A stretch of DNA of 64,000 nucleotides from Streptococcus hyovaginalis DSM 12219 (GCF_000420785.1 NZ_ATVP01000004.1:62001-126000), one strand, 5' to 3'. Positions 25,180 through 36,767 are shown, counted from the first letter of the stretch. The notes: generated by a model not told the origin, from the letters alone. Translations and numbers: made by a program.

Positions 25180-26347
25180 TTTCAGACTTTTCCTCCATAA
25201 AATCGTCTTTGTAAAGACCACTAACGACTTTGTACCAATCAAAAATTTCAATTAGAATAACCTTGATGGAGGCATAAACTGGAATGGCTAAAAAGACACC
25301 CCATACACCAAACAAGGTACCTGCAGTCAATAGGACAAACAAAATAGTAATCGGGTGAATGTTCAACTTGGTTCCGATGACTAAAGGGGTCACAAAACGG
25401 CCCTCGATAGTTTGCTCAATAATAAAGACGATAATACACTTGACCACCATTGCCGGACCAGCTACAAATGCCAAGATAAAGACGGGTATCATTGCCACAA
25501 AGCTACCTAGATATGGGATCAGATTCAAAAATCCAGCCACGATGCCTAAGGTTACCGCATACCGTAAGTCAATGATGCTGAACATAACGGAAAACAAGAA
25601 GGCTACAACGATAGCCACCGTCACCTGTCCCTGCACATAACTCGCCAACTGATGGTTAATCTTAGACATGACACGGCGCGTGGGAACACGCAACTTAGGA
25701 GGTAAGAACTGCGGAATGTAGTCTTTTAATTGCTCGCCGTCTCTTAATAAATAGAATAAAATGAAGGGGGCAATCATTATAGCTACCGCGACACGAGCCA
25801 CGGTAGAAGCCACATCACCTGCCCAGGTCACTGCTGATCTGGAAAGCAATTGAGCATAGTTGATGACATTGGTTGAAAAGTCATTGATTAGATTTTGCAA
25901 TTCAATATTGTAAGTATATAGCTGGCGACTCTTCAGAAGATTGGTCATTTGTAATTCGATATCATGCAGATAGCTCGGCAAGTTCTCAGCAAAATTGCTC
26001 AACTGACTTTCGATCGAAGGAACGAGTACAGCAACACCCCAAATCAAGAGCGCAATAACAATTACAAAGACCAAGGAAATAGCCGCTGTTCGCTGCATAT
26101 GTAATTTCTTTTCAAGAATAGACACAAATGGTTTCAGTAGGTAATAGAGTAAAGCAGAAATAATGATCGGTAGCATGATGATGGTTATAAATACCAATGC
26201 CGGCTCAAACAAATGCGCAATCTTTGTAAAGACAAAAACATTGGTAAAAAACAGCAAGCTAATAACTAAAACCATCACTGCCTGGTTATTTAAAAACCAT
26301 TTATAAAACCAACTAATGGTAAACTTCTTATCATCTGAGTGATTCAT
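25169..26347 (-). CDS. AI-2E/PerM-family membrane transporter
   Basis: This 392-residue protein has about seven hydrophobic segments, including a re-entrant pair near residues 225-320, the AI-2E transporter fold (PF01594). Members include the E. coli AI-2 exporter TqsA and sodium/proton antiporters, so the substrate is open. The C-terminus is acidic (MEEKSENVE). The stop overlaps the start of the TPR gene, which suggests a functional pair, and mutX lies 13 bases upstream. Confidence 0.85.
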   Translation of the reverse strand: MNHSDDKKFTISWFYKWFLNNQAVMVLVISLLFFTNVFVFTKIAHLFEPALVFITIIMLPIIISALLYYLLKPFVSILEKKLHMQRTAAISLVFVIVIALLIWGVAVLVPSIESQLSNFAENLPSYLHDIELQMTNLLKSRQLYTYNIELQNLINDFSTNVINYAQLLSRSAVTWAGDVASTVARVAVAIMIAPFILFYLLRDGEQLKDYIPQFLPPKLRVPTRRVMSKINHQLASYVQGQVTVAIVVAFLFSVMFSIIDLRYAVTLGIVAGFLNLIPYLGSFVAMIPVFILAFVAGPAMVVKCIIVFIIEQTIEGRFVTPLVIGTKLNIHPITILFVLLTAGTLFGVWGVFLAIPVYASIKVILIEIFDWYKVVSGLYKDDFMEEKSENVE

Positions 26348-26360
26348 GATTCCTCCTACT

Positions 26361-26843
26361 CTAGCGATTACCGTAGAACATCACATCTTTTGACACCAAG
26401 ACGTTCTTTTTATAGACAAATTTGGCGGAGAAAAAAGGCACATCATCAAGGATCCATTTAAATAACTCGTAATCCCCTTCCCAAGTTGGTTTTTTTAAGA
26501 CATCAGCATAAGGTACCCATGCCAACGTCCCCTCTCGCGATTCCTCATCCGAAATTAATTGGCCCTCAAATGCGGTCACCTTAAAAACATAAGTATACCA
26601 GTCATGCCCTGGGGTAAATTCGGGGAAGGTGATGATGCCGCGAAGATCCATTTCTTTGACCTGAAGATGTGTTTCCTCTAAAATTTCACGAATGGCGCAC
26701 TCCTCAGGTGATTCCCCAGATTCTAATTTTCCACCTACTGAAATCCATTTGCCTTCATGCACATCGTTTGCTTTCTTGTTCCGATGCATGAGTAACAATT
26801 CTTTACCATTATCTATGTAACAAATGGTTGCTAATTTGGTCAT
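26361..26843 (-). CDS. mutX: MutX-type Nudix hydrolase (8-oxo-dGTP diphosphatase)
   Basis: This 160-residue enzyme has a complete Nudix box, GGKLESGESPEECAIREI followed by LEET, near residues 38-60. The pneumococcal MutX start pattern ATICYIDNGKELLLMHRNKK is present. MutX removes oxidised dGTP from the nucleotide pool, which is relevant in a cell that makes H2O2 through pyruvate oxidase. It heads an operon with the PerM and TPR genes. Confidence 0.9.
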   Translation of the reverse strand: MTKLATICYIDNGKELLLMHRNKKANDVHEGKWISVGGKLESGESPEECAIREILEETHLQVKEMDLRGIITFPEFTPGHDWYTYVFKVTAFEGQLISDEESREGTLAWVPYADVLKKPTWEGDYELFKWILDDVPFFSAKFVYKKNVLVSKDVMFYGNR

Positions 26844-26980
26844 TTTGTCACCTCTTTCACTTATCCTACTATTATAGCAATATCTCCCTTAAAATACCTC
26901 AAAATGCTTCAATTCCTTTCGATATCAATTGCTAAATCGGAGCGAAAATGCTTTAATAATGATAGAGAGGAGGTCTCATC

Positions 26981-27172
26981 GTGAAACCACAAGAACTATT
27001 TGATCAGGTCAAAGAAATGATTGCTAAAAAAGACTTTTCAGAGGCTAAAACATTTATTGAAAACCATAAAGATGATTTAGGACAATATTTCGACAAAGCC
27101 AAGGCTTTAGTGGAAAATTCTGATGCCGTCAGCGGTGTTGTTGACAAAGTCAAATCACTTTTTAATAAATAA
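26981..27172 (+). CDS. Small conserved streptococcal protein, 63 residues
   Basis: A GTG start preceded by GAGAGGAGGTCTCATC opens a 63-residue, highly charged, helical protein (repeats of FxxxKxxVE type, ending VVDKVKSLFNK). No domain is recognised. It is transcribed alone, with a terminator immediately after. The strong ribosome site supports real expression. The function is unknown. Confidence 0.75.
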   Translation: MKPQELFDQVKEMIAKKDFSEAKTFIENHKDDLGQYFDKAKALVENSDAVSGVVDKVKSLFNK

Positions 27173-27178
27173 GTTTAG

Positions 27179-27206
27179 AAAAAGCTGTTACTATCAGCTC
27201 TTTTTC
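27179..27206 (+). terminator. Terminator of the 63-residue gene
   Basis: AAAAAGCTG pairs with CAGCT-C-TTTTT around a seven-base loop, with the T-run in the 3' arm. Confidence 0.65.
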
Positions 27207-27277
27207 TTTACCTAGAAACCCGTGTCGATGAAAAGCCAAGCTTATAATCATTTAGTCCAATCAAAATTCCAAAAACA

Positions 27278-27325
27278 AAACCTTGTCCCAATAAACGTTT
27301 CAAACGTTGATAGGACAAGGTTTTT
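27278..27325. terminator. Bidirectional terminator after rmlB
   Basis: AAACCTTGTCC (27278-27288) and GGACAAGGTTT (27313-27323) form an 11-bp stem with T-runs on both strands. An inner AACGTTT/AAACGTT pair extends the structure. It ends rmlB seven bases after its stop. Confidence 0.8.
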
Positions 27326-27331
27326 AATGAT

Positions 27332-28522
<1,191 letters not shown>

Positions 28523-28546
28523 GTTTTTAGCTCGCTATCGCTCGCC

Positions 28547-29140
28547 TTACAAATCTTCCGCTTTCAAGGGCTCTACGTCTTTGAGCATTGGGTGGTTTTT
28601 ATCTGCTTCTGAGACTTCTGCTTCTGCCAGATTTTCCCACTCTATGCCAAGACTTGGGTCTGCATAGTTAACAAAGGCATATTTTGGTTTGAGCTCCAAT
28701 GCCCAGTAATCATTCACTAAATAGCTGTAAGATACAAAGTCAGACAGGACTTGGAAACCATTGGCTACACCACGTGGAACAAAAATCCCTTTTGAAGCAT
28801 CGATAACGGTCTGGTAGGTATTGCCAAAAGTCTCACCTTCACGCAGATCCACCCAAGTACCCAGAACCTTACCGTTATCTGCTACGGAGATATACTTATC
28901 CCAGGGTTCGGCATGCAATCCACGAAGAACATGTTTACGCGAAAAACTAACGTTGTTCTGCAATTTCCCTTGAGCGAAGAAGCTTTCTGGGAAACCAAGT
29001 GGCAGCATTTTTTCCTTCTGGAAATTTTCCTTGAACCAACCACGATTATCACCGTGAACAGGAATGTCGAACTCCAGCATGCCAGGAATTCCTTCTACTG
29101 GGCGAGCCGCTAATGTCTTACCGAAAAAGTTATCTGTCAT
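28547..29140 (-). CDS. rmlC: dTDP-4-dehydrorhamnose 3,5-epimerase
   Basis: RmlC epimerises the 4-keto sugar in dTDP-rhamnose synthesis. The 197-residue cupin protein carries FDIPVHGDNRGWFKENF near residue 24 and HVLRGLHAEPWDKYIS, with the catalytic His, near residue 70. It ends in a lysine-rich tail common to streptococcal forms. Its ATG shares one base with the rmlA stop codon, so the genes are coupled. The downstream rmlB is separated by a 175-base structured gap. Confidence 0.95.
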   Translation of the reverse strand: MTDNFFGKTLAARPVEGIPGMLEFDIPVHGDNRGWFKENFQKEKMLPLGFPESFFAQGKLQNNVSFSRKHVLRGLHAEPWDKYISVADNGKVLGTWVDLREGETFGNTYQTVIDASKGIFVPRGVANGFQVLSDFVSYSYLVNDYWALELKPKYAFVNYADPSLGIEWENLAEAEVSEADKNHPMLKDVEPLKAEDL

Positions 29141-30009
29141 TAAGCCTCTCCAATCAAACGGAGCAAGTATTGTCCGTATTCATTTTTCTTAAGCGGTTGT
29201 GCCAATTCTAGCACTTGTTCTTTGGTGATATAACCCATGCGATAGGCAATTTCTTCCAAGTTGGCCACTTGAACATTCTGAAGACGTTGGACAGTTTCAA
29301 TGTACTGGCTGGCCTCAAGCAAACTTTCGTGTGTCCCAGTGTCTAGCCAAGCAAAACCACGCCCCATAAGCTCAACTGACAAATCACCACGTTCCAAGTA
29401 GGCCTTGTTGACATCGGTAATTTCTAACTCTCCACGAGGTGAAGGCTTGATGTTTTTGGCAATCTCGATCACATCATTATCATAAAAATAAAGACCAGTG
29501 ACAGCGAAGTTTGATTTTGGAATTTCTGGTTTTTCCTCGATGGAGATAGCGTTCATGTCTTCATCAAACTCGACCACGCCAAAGCGTTCTGGGTCCTTAA
29601 CTTGATAGCCAAAGACCGTTGCACCCTTTTCTTTACTTGCAGCGCGTTGGAGCATTTTTGTAAGGCCATTTCCATGGTAGATGTTGTCGCCGAGAATCAA
29701 GGCAACATTATCATCGCCAATAAACTCTTCACCGATGATGAAGGCTTGAGCAAGCCCGTCCGGGCTTGGTTGCTCAGCATATTCCAAAGAAATACCGAAC
29801 TCAGAACCGTCGCCCAACATATCTTTAAAACGAGGAAGATCCTGTGGTGTGGAAATGATTAAAATTTCCTTAATCCCAGCCAACATCAGGGTTGACAGAG
29901 GGTAGTAGATCATGGGTTTGTCGTAAATAGGCATGAGCTGTTTAGAAGCTGCACGCGTTAGTGGATAGAGGCGAGTGCCTGAACCACCAGCTAAAATAAT
30001 ACCTTTCAT
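29140..30009 (-). CDS. rmlA: Glucose-1-phosphate thymidylyltransferase
   Basis: RmlA catalyses the first committed step, glucose-1-phosphate plus dTTP to dTDP-glucose. The 289-residue protein opens with [17 protein letters not shown], the nucleotide-binding signature, followed by [24 protein letters not shown] holds a metal-binding Asp. AAGGAG lies upstream and the gene starts the rmlACB operon. An extended -10 (TGGTAAAAT, near 30058-30066) with TGACAA 17 bases upstream is a likely promoter. Confidence 0.96.
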   Translation of the reverse strand: MKGIILAGGSGTRLYPLTRAASKQLMPIYDKPMIYYPLSTLMLAGIKEILIISTPQDLPRFKDMLGDGSEFGISLEYAEQPSPDGLAQAFIIGEEFIGDDNVALILGDNIYHGNGLTKMLQRAASKEKGATVFGYQVKDPERFGVVEFDEDMNAISIEEKPEIPKSNFAVTGLYFYDNDVIEIAKNIKPSPRGELEITDVNKAYLERGDLSVELMGRGFAWLDTGTHESLLEASQYIETVQRLQNVQVANLEEIAYRMGYITKEQVLELAQPLKKNEYGQYLLRLIGEA

Positions 30010-30057
30010 AGTAAATCTCCTTTTAGATAAAACTATCTTCTTAATAAGTAATCGCTT

Positions 30058-30089
30058 TATTTTACCATGATTTACTGAGAATTGTCATC
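30058..30089 (-). promoter_or_regulatory. rmlACB promoter
   Basis: On the minus strand TGACAA and TAAAAT are 17 bases apart, with a TGG extension directly before the -10. The promoter overlaps the end of the upstream FAD-oxidoreductase gene. Confidence 0.5.
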
Positions 30090-31181
30090 CTCAACGGTTA
30101 AATAACGGTTAATATCATAATCAGACGCGTTCAACCAAAATGTCTGATCGGTCACCATGGCCACTAACTCTCTTGCAATCAGAGGACCTGTTGTTAAACC
30201 TGATGATCCCAAACCACTAGCGGCATATAATCCCGGCAAACCAGGGACTTCTCCATAAAAAGGCGAAAAATCGCTGGTGTAGGCTCTTATCCCAAGGCGA
30301 TCGCTCTTACGCCAAGCTTCTGATAATTTGGGAAAGAAGACTCTGGCTTCTTCCTCTAAACGCTCTAAAACACTCTGGTCAACCGTCAGGTCAAAGCCCT
30401 TATCATTTTCATGACTTGCCCCGATAGAAACCTTACCTTGGTCAAATGGAATCAGATCAATTTCTCCCTCGGGCATGAAAACGGGTAGGTCATCTGTCTT
30501 TAAACCATCAAAATAATAATCTAATAGCTGCCCCTTTTGCGGGCGGACATCCACCTGATAACCCAAAGGTCTCAGAATATCACCAAGCCAAGCTCCTGTT
30601 GCAAGGATGACACGGTCATAAAAGGCACCATCGATCCTATAACCAGATGCCTGTGGTTCTAGACTGACCTTTTTAGAGATGACAGCGCAATTAGCTGCTT
30701 TGAGAAGAGTCTTTGTCAAGCCAGCACCATCAAGTCGCGCAGCTCCAGAAGCATACAGCACATCTCCTTTTAGCTGCAGGTCTGGAAAACGCTCCGCAAC
30801 ATCTTTTTCCGACAAAATTGCTAAATCACCAATTAACGGTGATTCCTCTAGCCGACTATGAGCCAATTGGTAGAGATCTTCAAAATGATCTGGTGTTTTT
30901 TTGTGTAGATAGATACCGACTTGTTTATAAAAGCTTGTATCAAAACCATCAGACGTCAAATCAGCAATCATCTCAGGATAAAAATCGGCTCCTAACCTAG
31001 CCATTTTATACCAAGCCTTATTTCGTCTTCTAGAGAACCAAGGGCTAATAATACCAGCTGCTGCTTTAGTCGCTTGACCAAGACCGTCATCAAAAACGGT
31101 TAATTCAACAGAACTCTCTTTGGATAAATAATAAGCTGCTGTAGAACCAACAATCCCAGCACCAATAATCGCAACTTTCAT
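30072..31181 (-). CDS. FAD-dependent amino-acid oxidase-like protein (DadA/DAO family)
   Basis: This 369-residue flavoprotein has the N-terminal Rossmann motif [14 protein letters not shown] (residues 7-20) and the C-terminal FAD segment [17 protein letters not shown] near residue 325. The DAO fold (PF01266) oxidises amines or D-amino acids, but the substrate cannot be read from sequence. It lies 12 bases downstream of a ZIP transporter gene in the trmK-nif3-zip operon and precedes rmlA, an order familiar from other streptococci. Confidence 0.85.
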   Translation of the reverse strand: MKVAIIGAGIVGSTAAYYLSKESSVELTVFDDGLGQATKAAAGIISPWFSRRRNKAWYKMARLGADFYPEMIADLTSDGFDTSFYKQVGIYLHKKTPDHFEDLYQLAHSRLEESPLIGDLAILSEKDVAERFPDLQLKGDVLYASGAARLDGAGLTKTLLKAANCAVISKKVSLEPQASGYRIDGAFYDRVILATGAWLGDILRPLGYQVDVRPQKGQLLDYYFDGLKTDDLPVFMPEGEIDLIPFDQGKVSIGASHENDKGFDLTVDQSVLERLEEEARVFFPKLSEAWRKSDRLGIRAYTSDFSPFYGEVPGLPGLYAASGLGSSGLTTGPLIARELVAMVTDQTFWLNASDYDINRYLTVEDDNSQ

Positions 31182-31193
31182 CGCATTTCCCTT

Positions 31194-32018
31194 CTAACCC
31201 AGTGCAACATCCATGACCATCATAATAACAAATCCCATCATCAACCCCAGTGTTGCAATATCAGTATTACCATTTGTTTGAGACTCTGGAATCAGTTCTT
31301 CCACAACGACAAATATCATGGCACCAGCTGCAAAAGAAAGAGCATAAGGTAAAATCGGCATCATCGCTAGCACCAAGGCTGCACCAATAACTGCACCAAT
31401 AGGCTCTACTATAGCTGAAATTGCTCCCCAAAAGAAGGCCTTTTTTCGCGATTTACCATCAGCACGAATCGGTATTGCTAAGGCAGCTCCCTCCGGAATA
31501 TTTTGCAAACCGATCCCAATCGCCAAACTGGTGGCACCAACTAGAGCTGCTGTTGTAAAATTCCCCTGAGCTAGGGCACCAAAAGTCACCCCAACTGCCA
31601 ATCCTTCAGGAATGTTGTGGATGGTTATTGCTAAAAATAAAAGCGTTGTTTTTGATAATTTTTTTTCTGGTTGAAGCCCTTCAGCCTCCTCGATAGACTT
31701 ATCCAAATGGAGGTGAGGAACTAAGGCATCAATCAAACGAATAAAATAGCCACCTAATAAGAAACCAACAGCAGCTGGGATAAAGGCCCATTTGCCATAG
31801 GTAGGCTCTGCGTAAGCCAAGGATGGAGATAACAAGGACCAGAAAGAGGCAGCAATCATGACACCAGCTGCAAATCCCATCATAACATCTAACAATTTTC
31901 GGCTGACATGTTTAAAGAAAAAAACAATGGCTGACCCTACAATTGTACAACCCCAAGTAAATAAACCAGCCATAAAGGCCAATAATACGACATTTTGGCT
32001 AGTTAGCCACTCTAACAT
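31194..32018 (-). CDS. ZIP-family divalent metal transporter
   Basis: This 274-residue membrane protein has about eight segments. The two metal-site helices carry HNIPEGLAVG near residue 134 and QNIPEGAALA near residue 173. The first has the expected His; the second has Gln in its place. A His-containing loop (DALVPHLHLDKS) lies before helix IV. ZIP proteins import zinc, iron or manganese. It sits between nif3 and the FAD oxidoreductase gene, so it may supply metal to the Nif3-like protein, which is inference. Confidence 0.88.
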   Translation of the reverse strand: MLEWLTSQNVVLLAFMAGLFTWGCTIVGSAIVFFFKHVSRKLLDVMMGFAAGVMIAASFWSLLSPSLAYAEPTYGKWAFIPAAVGFLLGGYFIRLIDALVPHLHLDKSIEEAEGLQPEKKLSKTTLLFLAITIHNIPEGLAVGVTFGALAQGNFTTAALVGATSLAIGIGLQNIPEGAALAIPIRADGKSRKKAFFWGAISAIVEPIGAVIGAALVLAMMPILPYALSFAAGAMIFVVVEELIPESQTNGNTDIATLGLMMGFVIMMVMDVALG

Positions 32019-32027
32019 AAGATCCTC

Positions 32028-32816
32028 CTATACATGTGAAAAGGGATTAGTAGACGACTGACTTTCCAGGATATCGACTTTCCAACCTTCTTCACCTTTC
32101 CATTGATTTAAGCGTTTAGTAATTTCTGAAATAAAGAGTACCTCAATATGATGCCCTGGATCCAAGGCGTAAAGCCCTTCTGTCAGCATTTCTTGAGCTG
32201 TATGATAGTAAATATCACCTGTAACATAGACGTCTGCTCCCTTAGCCAAAGCCTCTGGATAAAATGATTGCCCAGAACCGCCACAAATAGCCACTTTTGA
32301 AATGGTAGGATTAGCCCCATCATAACGAACCAACCGAACGCTGTCTAAGTCGAAACTCTCTTTGACTTTGGCTGCAAAATCCTTCAAACTCTGTTCAGGA
32401 ATAACACCAATTCTGCCAATACCAAGCTGATCATCCGTTAAGGATAATGGCTCTGTATCGGTAATACCTAGAGTCGCACAAAACCAATCATTTAAACCAT
32501 CTGGGATGATGTCAATATTAGTGTGACTGACATAGACTGCGACATCATGCTTAACCAGATTTAAGAGAATATCGCGCTGAGGTGACGAGACTAAATCTTT
32601 AATTCCCTTGAAAATCGGAGCATGCTTAGTGATGATCAAATCAACCTGCTTGTCAATAGCTTCAGCAACAGTCGTCTCTCTAACATCTAACGCCACCATC
32701 ACCTTCTGAATGGGTTTATCTAGTGTTCCAATCTGTAATCCCACCACATCACCGTCCATTGACAGTTCCGGCGGACAATAGGCTTCATATCGCGCAATAA
32801 GATCCTTAGCTAACAC
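32028..32816 (-). CDS. Nif3-like dinuclear metal centre protein (DUF34)
   Basis: This 262-residue Nif3/YqfO family protein has the metal ligands in [10 protein letters not shown] near residue 63, SHTNIDI near 96 and the C-terminal DPGHHIEV near 217. Family members are linked to GTP cyclohydrolase-like folds and metal handling, but the reaction is unsettled. The start overlaps the trmK stop by 11 bases, a pairing conserved across Firmicutes. Confidence 0.9.
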   Translation of the reverse strand: MLAKDLIARYEAYCPPELSMDGDVVGLQIGTLDKPIQKVMVALDVRETTVAEAIDKQVDLIITKHAPIFKGIKDLVSSPQRDILLNLVKHDVAVYVSHTNIDIIPDGLNDWFCATLGITDTEPLSLTDDQLGIGRIGVIPEQSLKDFAAKVKESFDLDSVRLVRYDGANPTISKVAICGGSGQSFYPEALAKGADVYVTGDIYYHTAQEMLTEGLYALDPGHHIEVLFISEITKRLNQWKGEEGWKVDILESQSSTNPFSHV

Positions 32817-33492
32817 GTGCCAGTACCTCCTTTATCTGATTAATCTTCGTGAGCAAAATGTTCCTCTCCTGCTGTTTATGTTCGGGGATAGAAGCAAGTG
32901 CATAACTCAGCTTGTCAAGCTCGCCTTCCCATTTTAATCTGAAACTAGTATTTGGATGCTTCAAAAGATCAGGTCCAAATCGCAATTCTTCATCTGATAA
33001 CACCATTTCACCATGTTCAGCCACAATGATCTCATAGTATTTTTTATTCTCCTCAAGAATACTTTCTTGACGAATCCGAAAGCCATTTTCCTGTAACCAT
33101 CTGCGGAGATCATCTTCACGATTATTAGGCTGTAAAATCAAACGGTCAACATCAGAAAGCTTTTCATAACCTGCTTCCAAAATCTCAGCAATCAGCCGAC
33201 CACCCATTCCACAAATAGTGATAGCAGTCACACCGTCTTCTGGCGAAAAAGCTGCTAAACCATTGGCCAAACGCACCTGGATACGATCTGCTAAACCAGA
33301 CTGCGCCACATTCGCCAAAGCAGACTGATAAGGACCATCCACCACTTCACCAGCAATGGCGCGGGTAATTTTTCCCTGTTGAACAAGCACAATCGGCAAA
33401 TAGGCATGATCGCTACCCACATCCAAGAGCACTGCTTGGTCAGGAATAAAAGCAGCGACTCGCGAAAGGCGTTTTGATAAGTATGTTTCCAT
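32806..33492 (-). CDS. trmK: tRNA (adenine22-N1)-methyltransferase
   Basis: TrmK methylates A22 of tRNAs with S-adenosylmethionine. The 228-residue protein has the SAM motif [15 protein letters not shown] near residue 23 and the catalytic-region motif [13 protein letters not shown] near residue 88, followed by LILQPNNR. I start at METYLSKRL, with AAGGAAAAA before it. The extra 62 upstream codons lie over the promoter (TGCTATAAT at about 33525-33534). Confidence 0.93.
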   Translation of the reverse strand: METYLSKRLSRVAAFIPDQAVLLDVGSDHAYLPIVLVQQGKITRAIAGEVVDGPYQSALANVAQSGLADRIQVRLANGLAAFSPEDGVTAITICGMGGRLIAEILEAGYEKLSDVDRLILQPNNREDDLRRWLQENGFRIRQESILEENKKYYEIIVAEHGEMVLSDEELRFGPDLLKHPNTSFRLKWEGELDKLSYALASIPEHKQQERNILLTKINQIKEVLARVS

Positions 33493-33534
33493 TTTTTCCT
33501 TACTCTTTCTTAATGACAATACGTTTATTATAGC

Positions 33535-34001
33535 AAAAATCCCCCTGTTAAGGAGCATTTTCCATAAGACAATCAAAAGTCGTTGGTAGAAATCAAGAGT
33601 CAGACAGTATGTTAAGACCCTAGCTGATAAAATGAAATATCTTAGCTTTTGAAAAGTTTCAGATTTAATAGTTGTCACTACTTTACTCTAGATAGAAAAT
33701 AAGCAGGGCCCGCATGCATAGATGGCAATGTGTTAGCAAGTGTAAAGGACAACTGAGATTACTAGAGCTTCTTTTCGTTTTTTATTGCCAAAGGGCAAAC
33801 TAAGGTTTCAGTGATTGAACTCATTACCTACTGCACCAACATCATAGTACAGGCTCCTTCAAGGCGCAGCATGACAATACCATTCTACAGGATAAGCAAG
33901 TAATACCCTCCTGGTCATTGTCACATCACAAAAAGGGCTCCATTTCAGACAGCCCTGCTACTGACAAACTAGAGCGAATCTGCATAGCCTATGTTTGACA
34001 A
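33535..34001. other. Gene-free stretch, decayed sequence
   Basis: No open frame with a ribosome site is visible on either strand. A GGGCT/AGCCC hairpin at about 33937-33957 with a T-run on the minus strand could end a transcript from the GNAT side. The region borders an IS3-type remnant and appears to be mobile-element debris. Confidence 0.4.
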
Positions 34002-34070
34002 CGAGAGGTCATAACTCATGCCAAAGTAAAAGGACTCGCTCCCGTATCCTACAGAACCAAGTCCTCCTAA
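34002..34070 (+). pseudogene. C-terminal remnant of an IS3-family transposase (orfB)
   Basis: One frame reads EVITHAKVKGLAPVSYRTKSS and stops. This matches the usual end of IS3/IS150-group orfB transposases (KxKGLxPVxYRTKS). Upstream codons run into stops, so only the tail survives. A possible degenerate IS end lies near 34266-34285, with a TGACCCCC start. Recognition is by eye. Confidence 0.55.
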
Positions 34071-34284
34071 TGACAAATTCGTGCTATTGTTTAAGAGTAA
34101 TACCTCTCAAAGCTAAGTTCTATCGATTCTTATCGCCGATTTGATGACCCAAAAGTATCGCTACAAACACATGACGTTTGGGGGAGCTTGTGTATTTGAA
34201 AGTGGGACCTATTCTCAAGTAACGGTTCTCTGATACCAATCGTTTGGCCAAACCAAATCAGTACATTGACCCCCTCAAGTAGGA

Positions 34285-34572
34285 CTAACCTTCAGGCCAA
34301 ACTACCACATCATCATAATCACGACTTCTTTTGAAAAGAGCGACAGCATATGGACAGGTTGCTAAAAGTTTTCCTTCTTCTTGGCGGACATGATCCACCA
34401 ACTTTTCAACCAAACGCTTAGCAATTCCTTGTCCCTCATATTCAGGCAAGACAAAGGTGTGATTGATCACCCAAACACCATTGGCGTCACTGTAGGTGCA
34501 TTCGCCAATAGCTTTGTTGCCATCGATAGCTAAAGAACGCTTCTCTGAAGCCTGATAAACTATTTCGATCAT
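34285..34572 (-). CDS. Small GNAT acetyltransferase-like protein (YjdJ type)
   Basis: This 95-residue protein has the acetyl-CoA loop of the GNAT_acetyltr_2 family: LPEYEGQGIAKRLVEKL near residue 41. It has an N-terminal beta hairpin and YAVALFKRS near 76. Such mini-GNATs lack the full N-terminal fold and their substrates are unknown. GGAGACCCATT precedes the start. Its promoter is probably TTATACT near 34640. Confidence 0.8.
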   Translation of the reverse strand: MIEIVYQASEKRSLAIDGNKAIGECTYSDANGVWVINHTFVLPEYEGQGIAKRLVEKLVDHVRQEEGKLLATCPYAVALFKRSRDYDDVVVWPEG

Positions 34573-35044
34573 AATGGGTCTCCTTACTGTCTAAATTAGC
34601 CAGTCCACTGAGACTAGACCAAGTGAAGTGACTCTAGAAAAAGTATAACGCTTTCTCAAAATAAAGCAAGGTTTTACCATCGCTCCTTTAAAAAGTATTT
34701 GATATCGCATTTTAGCCATTTGATCACTTGTCAAAATGGCATTGAGTGATCACGGTATATTTTCAGATGCTTCCTTCAGTGATGACTAATGCTAATGACT
34801 TTAATCTGTTCAGTTTCTTGATTGAATTCGCAAATGAGCCTCATTTTAGTTCCTTTCAAAATACCCTATTTTAAGTATGGAACTTTTATCACTTTCTTGA
34901 TGTCCTAGTCAAACAGAGTGGATCATTAAGGTTCAAGACTCTCTTCATTCTCTAAAAACGTATGTACTTTTTGAGAGAGTCTAGTAGTTTTTAGAGAAAG
35001 ACTGGTTATTTTCCTTTAATCCCTTTTCTGACTTTGTCGCAGTA
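34573..35044. other. Gene-free stretch downstream of dnaD with interleaved inverted repeats
   Basis: No gene is seen. Two perfect inverted repeats interlock: AGACTCTCT (34936-34944) with AGAGAGTCT (34974-34982), and TTCTCTAAAAAC (34948-34959) with GTTTTTAGAGAA (34987-34998). The order of the arms gives a pseudoknot or two exclusive hairpins in RNA. It lies just downstream of the metA-dnaD unit. Confidence 0.5.
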
Positions 35045-35722
35045 TTAGTCAGTCTCCCAAATACTCATCGCATTCAGAAATTCATCAGAAACGGTCACCT
35101 TAGCTGGGTCTGCTTCTTCACGTTGAAGACGTCGTTCTTCAACCTGACGAACAGTGGTGATACCATCCCTCTTCCAATTTCGCAAAATACCGTTGATGTA
35201 TTTTAGATTGATTTTGCCATTAAAGACTGCCTCACGCAAGGCTTGGCGGATCAGATCAGGATCCACTCCATCATCAGTAACTGTCTTTTCTAAATCTTGT
35301 AACTCAAACGGACTGAGATAGCGGCCAAATTCCTTCTCAAAATCCATCACAAGATCTTTGTAAGCATTACCTGATGAGGATTTCGCTGACTCTTTTTTTG
35401 GCTCAATAAGACTATCTAGTTTTTGAAAAGCGGGGCTCGTGTCAAAAATCATTTCGATTTCTCCACCCATTTCAATCGTTTTGACATCAAGCAACTCCTG
35501 ATTTGTTAAACGCGCAATAATGCGATTAACATCACTGATAGTCTTACCAATGCTTTCTGCAATCTCACTTGAAGCCATCTCTTCTTTCTGGCTGGTATTT
35601 TGAAAGTAAAAGAATTGCCATACTAAAAAGTCATCAGCAGACTGAAAAATATCGCGATAGTGAAATAATATAGCCGCAGGAAGTACTAAGTTTCCCTGCT
35701 TCATAGCTTCAGTATAGGTCAT
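35045..35722 (-). CDS. dnaD: DnaD-domain replication initiation protein
   Basis: This 225-residue protein has an N-terminal winged helix (about residues 10-95) and a C-terminal DnaB_2/DnaD domain (about 120-200), with [14 protein letters not shown] matching the YxxxILxxW motif. DnaD helps load the replicative helicase. The start ([10 protein letters not shown], with GAGGAG before it) overlaps the metA stop by 14 bases. Coupling of metA and dnaD is conserved in streptococci. Confidence 0.9.
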   Translation of the reverse strand: MTYTEAMKQGNLVLPAAILFHYRDIFQSADDFLVWQFFYFQNTSQKEEMASSEIAESIGKTISDVNRIIARLTNQELLDVKTIEMGGEIEMIFDTSPAFQKLDSLIEPKKESAKSSSGNAYKDLVMDFEKEFGRYLSPFELQDLEKTVTDDGVDPDLIRQALREAVFNGKINLKYINGILRNWKRDGITTVRQVEERRLQREEADPAKVTVSDEFLNAMSIWETD

Positions 35723-36662
35723 TAAACTCCTCTAATTCTTTGTTTCGAATCAATTCTTCTAGAAGGTAAGGTGTCTCTTGATAAACAGCATAATTAATCC
35801 AATTGCTAAAAAAGGTAGATGCCGCTAAACTCCAACGCATCAGAATTCCCTCTTCTGGGTTATCAGACTTAAAATAACCAACCGGTAATTTGGGCGCTTT
35901 TCCAGCTGCTTGATCACGTTCAAACTCTTTGGCTAAGGTTTCGCGATCATACTCCAAATGACCAAAGCTGTACACTTCGCGCAAGTCAGAAGACGCCAGA
36001 ATAGAGACGCCGACTTCCTTTCCTTTGGATAGGATTTGAAGAGACGTTTTCGTTAAAATATCGGTTTCTGAAATATCGGTGTGCCGAGAATGAGGCGCCT
36101 TAAACGTATCATCAAACCCTCTAAAAAGCTGACTACTATTATCCTCAACTGACTGTTCATACACACCTGACAACTTTTCAGGAAGACGAAATTTCTGGAT
36201 ACCATACTGATGATAAAGAGCTGCTTGGGCTCCCCAGCAAAGATGTAAGGTTGAGTAAACATGATCTTTTGACCACTCAAAGATAGCCGTCAGTTCTTGC
36301 CAATAATCAACCTCCTCAAAGGGAATCGTTTCAACTGGTGCTCCAGTGATGATCATGCCATCATAAAATTTTCCTTTGATATCATCGAATGTCTTGTAGA
36401 ACGTTTCTAAGTATTCTGCTTCGGTATTTTTAGACCGGTGACTCTCCATGTAAAGGAAGTCAACGTTGATCTGTAAGGGAGTATTAGCTAATAAGCGTAG
36501 TAACTGAACTTCCGTAGCCTCTTTAGTTGGCATGAGATTGACAATCAGTATTTCGAGCGGCCGAATATTTTGGTGCTGCGCTCTCTCATTATCCATGATA
36601 AAAACATTCTCAGATCGCAGGATATCTAGAGCAGGCAGTTGCGTATCAAGTTTTATGGGCAT
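35709..36662 (-). CDS. metA: Homoserine O-acyltransferase
   Basis: This enzyme activates homoserine for methionine synthesis. The 317-residue protein has the MetA pattern: [22 protein letters not shown] at the N-terminus (shown here only in part) and the nucleophile Cys in [13 protein letters not shown] near residue 142. The catalytic His/Glu region is YSFGHLEYD near residue 235. In Gram-positive MetA the acyl donor is often acetyl-CoA rather than succinyl-CoA, so I leave the donor open. A strong promoter and an RBS-overlapping inverted repeat lie upstream. Confidence 0.92.
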   Translation of the reverse strand: MPIKLDTQLPALDILRSENVFIMDNERAQHQNIRPLEILIVNLMPTKEATEVQLLRLLANTPLQINVDFLYMESHRSKNTEAEYLETFYKTFDDIKGKFYDGMIITGAPVETIPFEEVDYWQELTAIFEWSKDHVYSTLHLCWGAQAALYHQYGIQKFRLPEKLSGVYEQSVEDNSSQLFRGFDDTFKAPHSRHTDISETDILTKTSLQILSKGKEVGVSILASSDLREVYSFGHLEYDRETLAKEFERDQAAGKAPKLPVGYFKSDNPEEGILMRWSLAASTFFSNWINYAVYQETPYLLEELIRNKELEEFNDLY

Positions 36663-36695
36663 AAAAACTCCCTCTTTTCAGTAGTTGCTACTACT

Positions 36696-36724
36696 ATTAT
36701 AGTAAAGGGAGTTATCAGTTTCAA
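36696..36724 (-). promoter_or_regulatory. metA promoter TTGAAA-17-TATAAT
   Basis: On the minus strand the hexamers are TTGAAA (36719-36724) and TATAAT (36696-36701), 17 bases apart. AACTCCCT in the spacer is complementary to AGGGAGTT, which includes the metA ribosome site. Because it lies upstream of the start point it would pair only in readthrough RNA. Confidence 0.6.
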
Positions 36725-36767
36725 TTATGGAAAAATTAGGTTTAGCTATAGTTTTTAATTATAGGTA

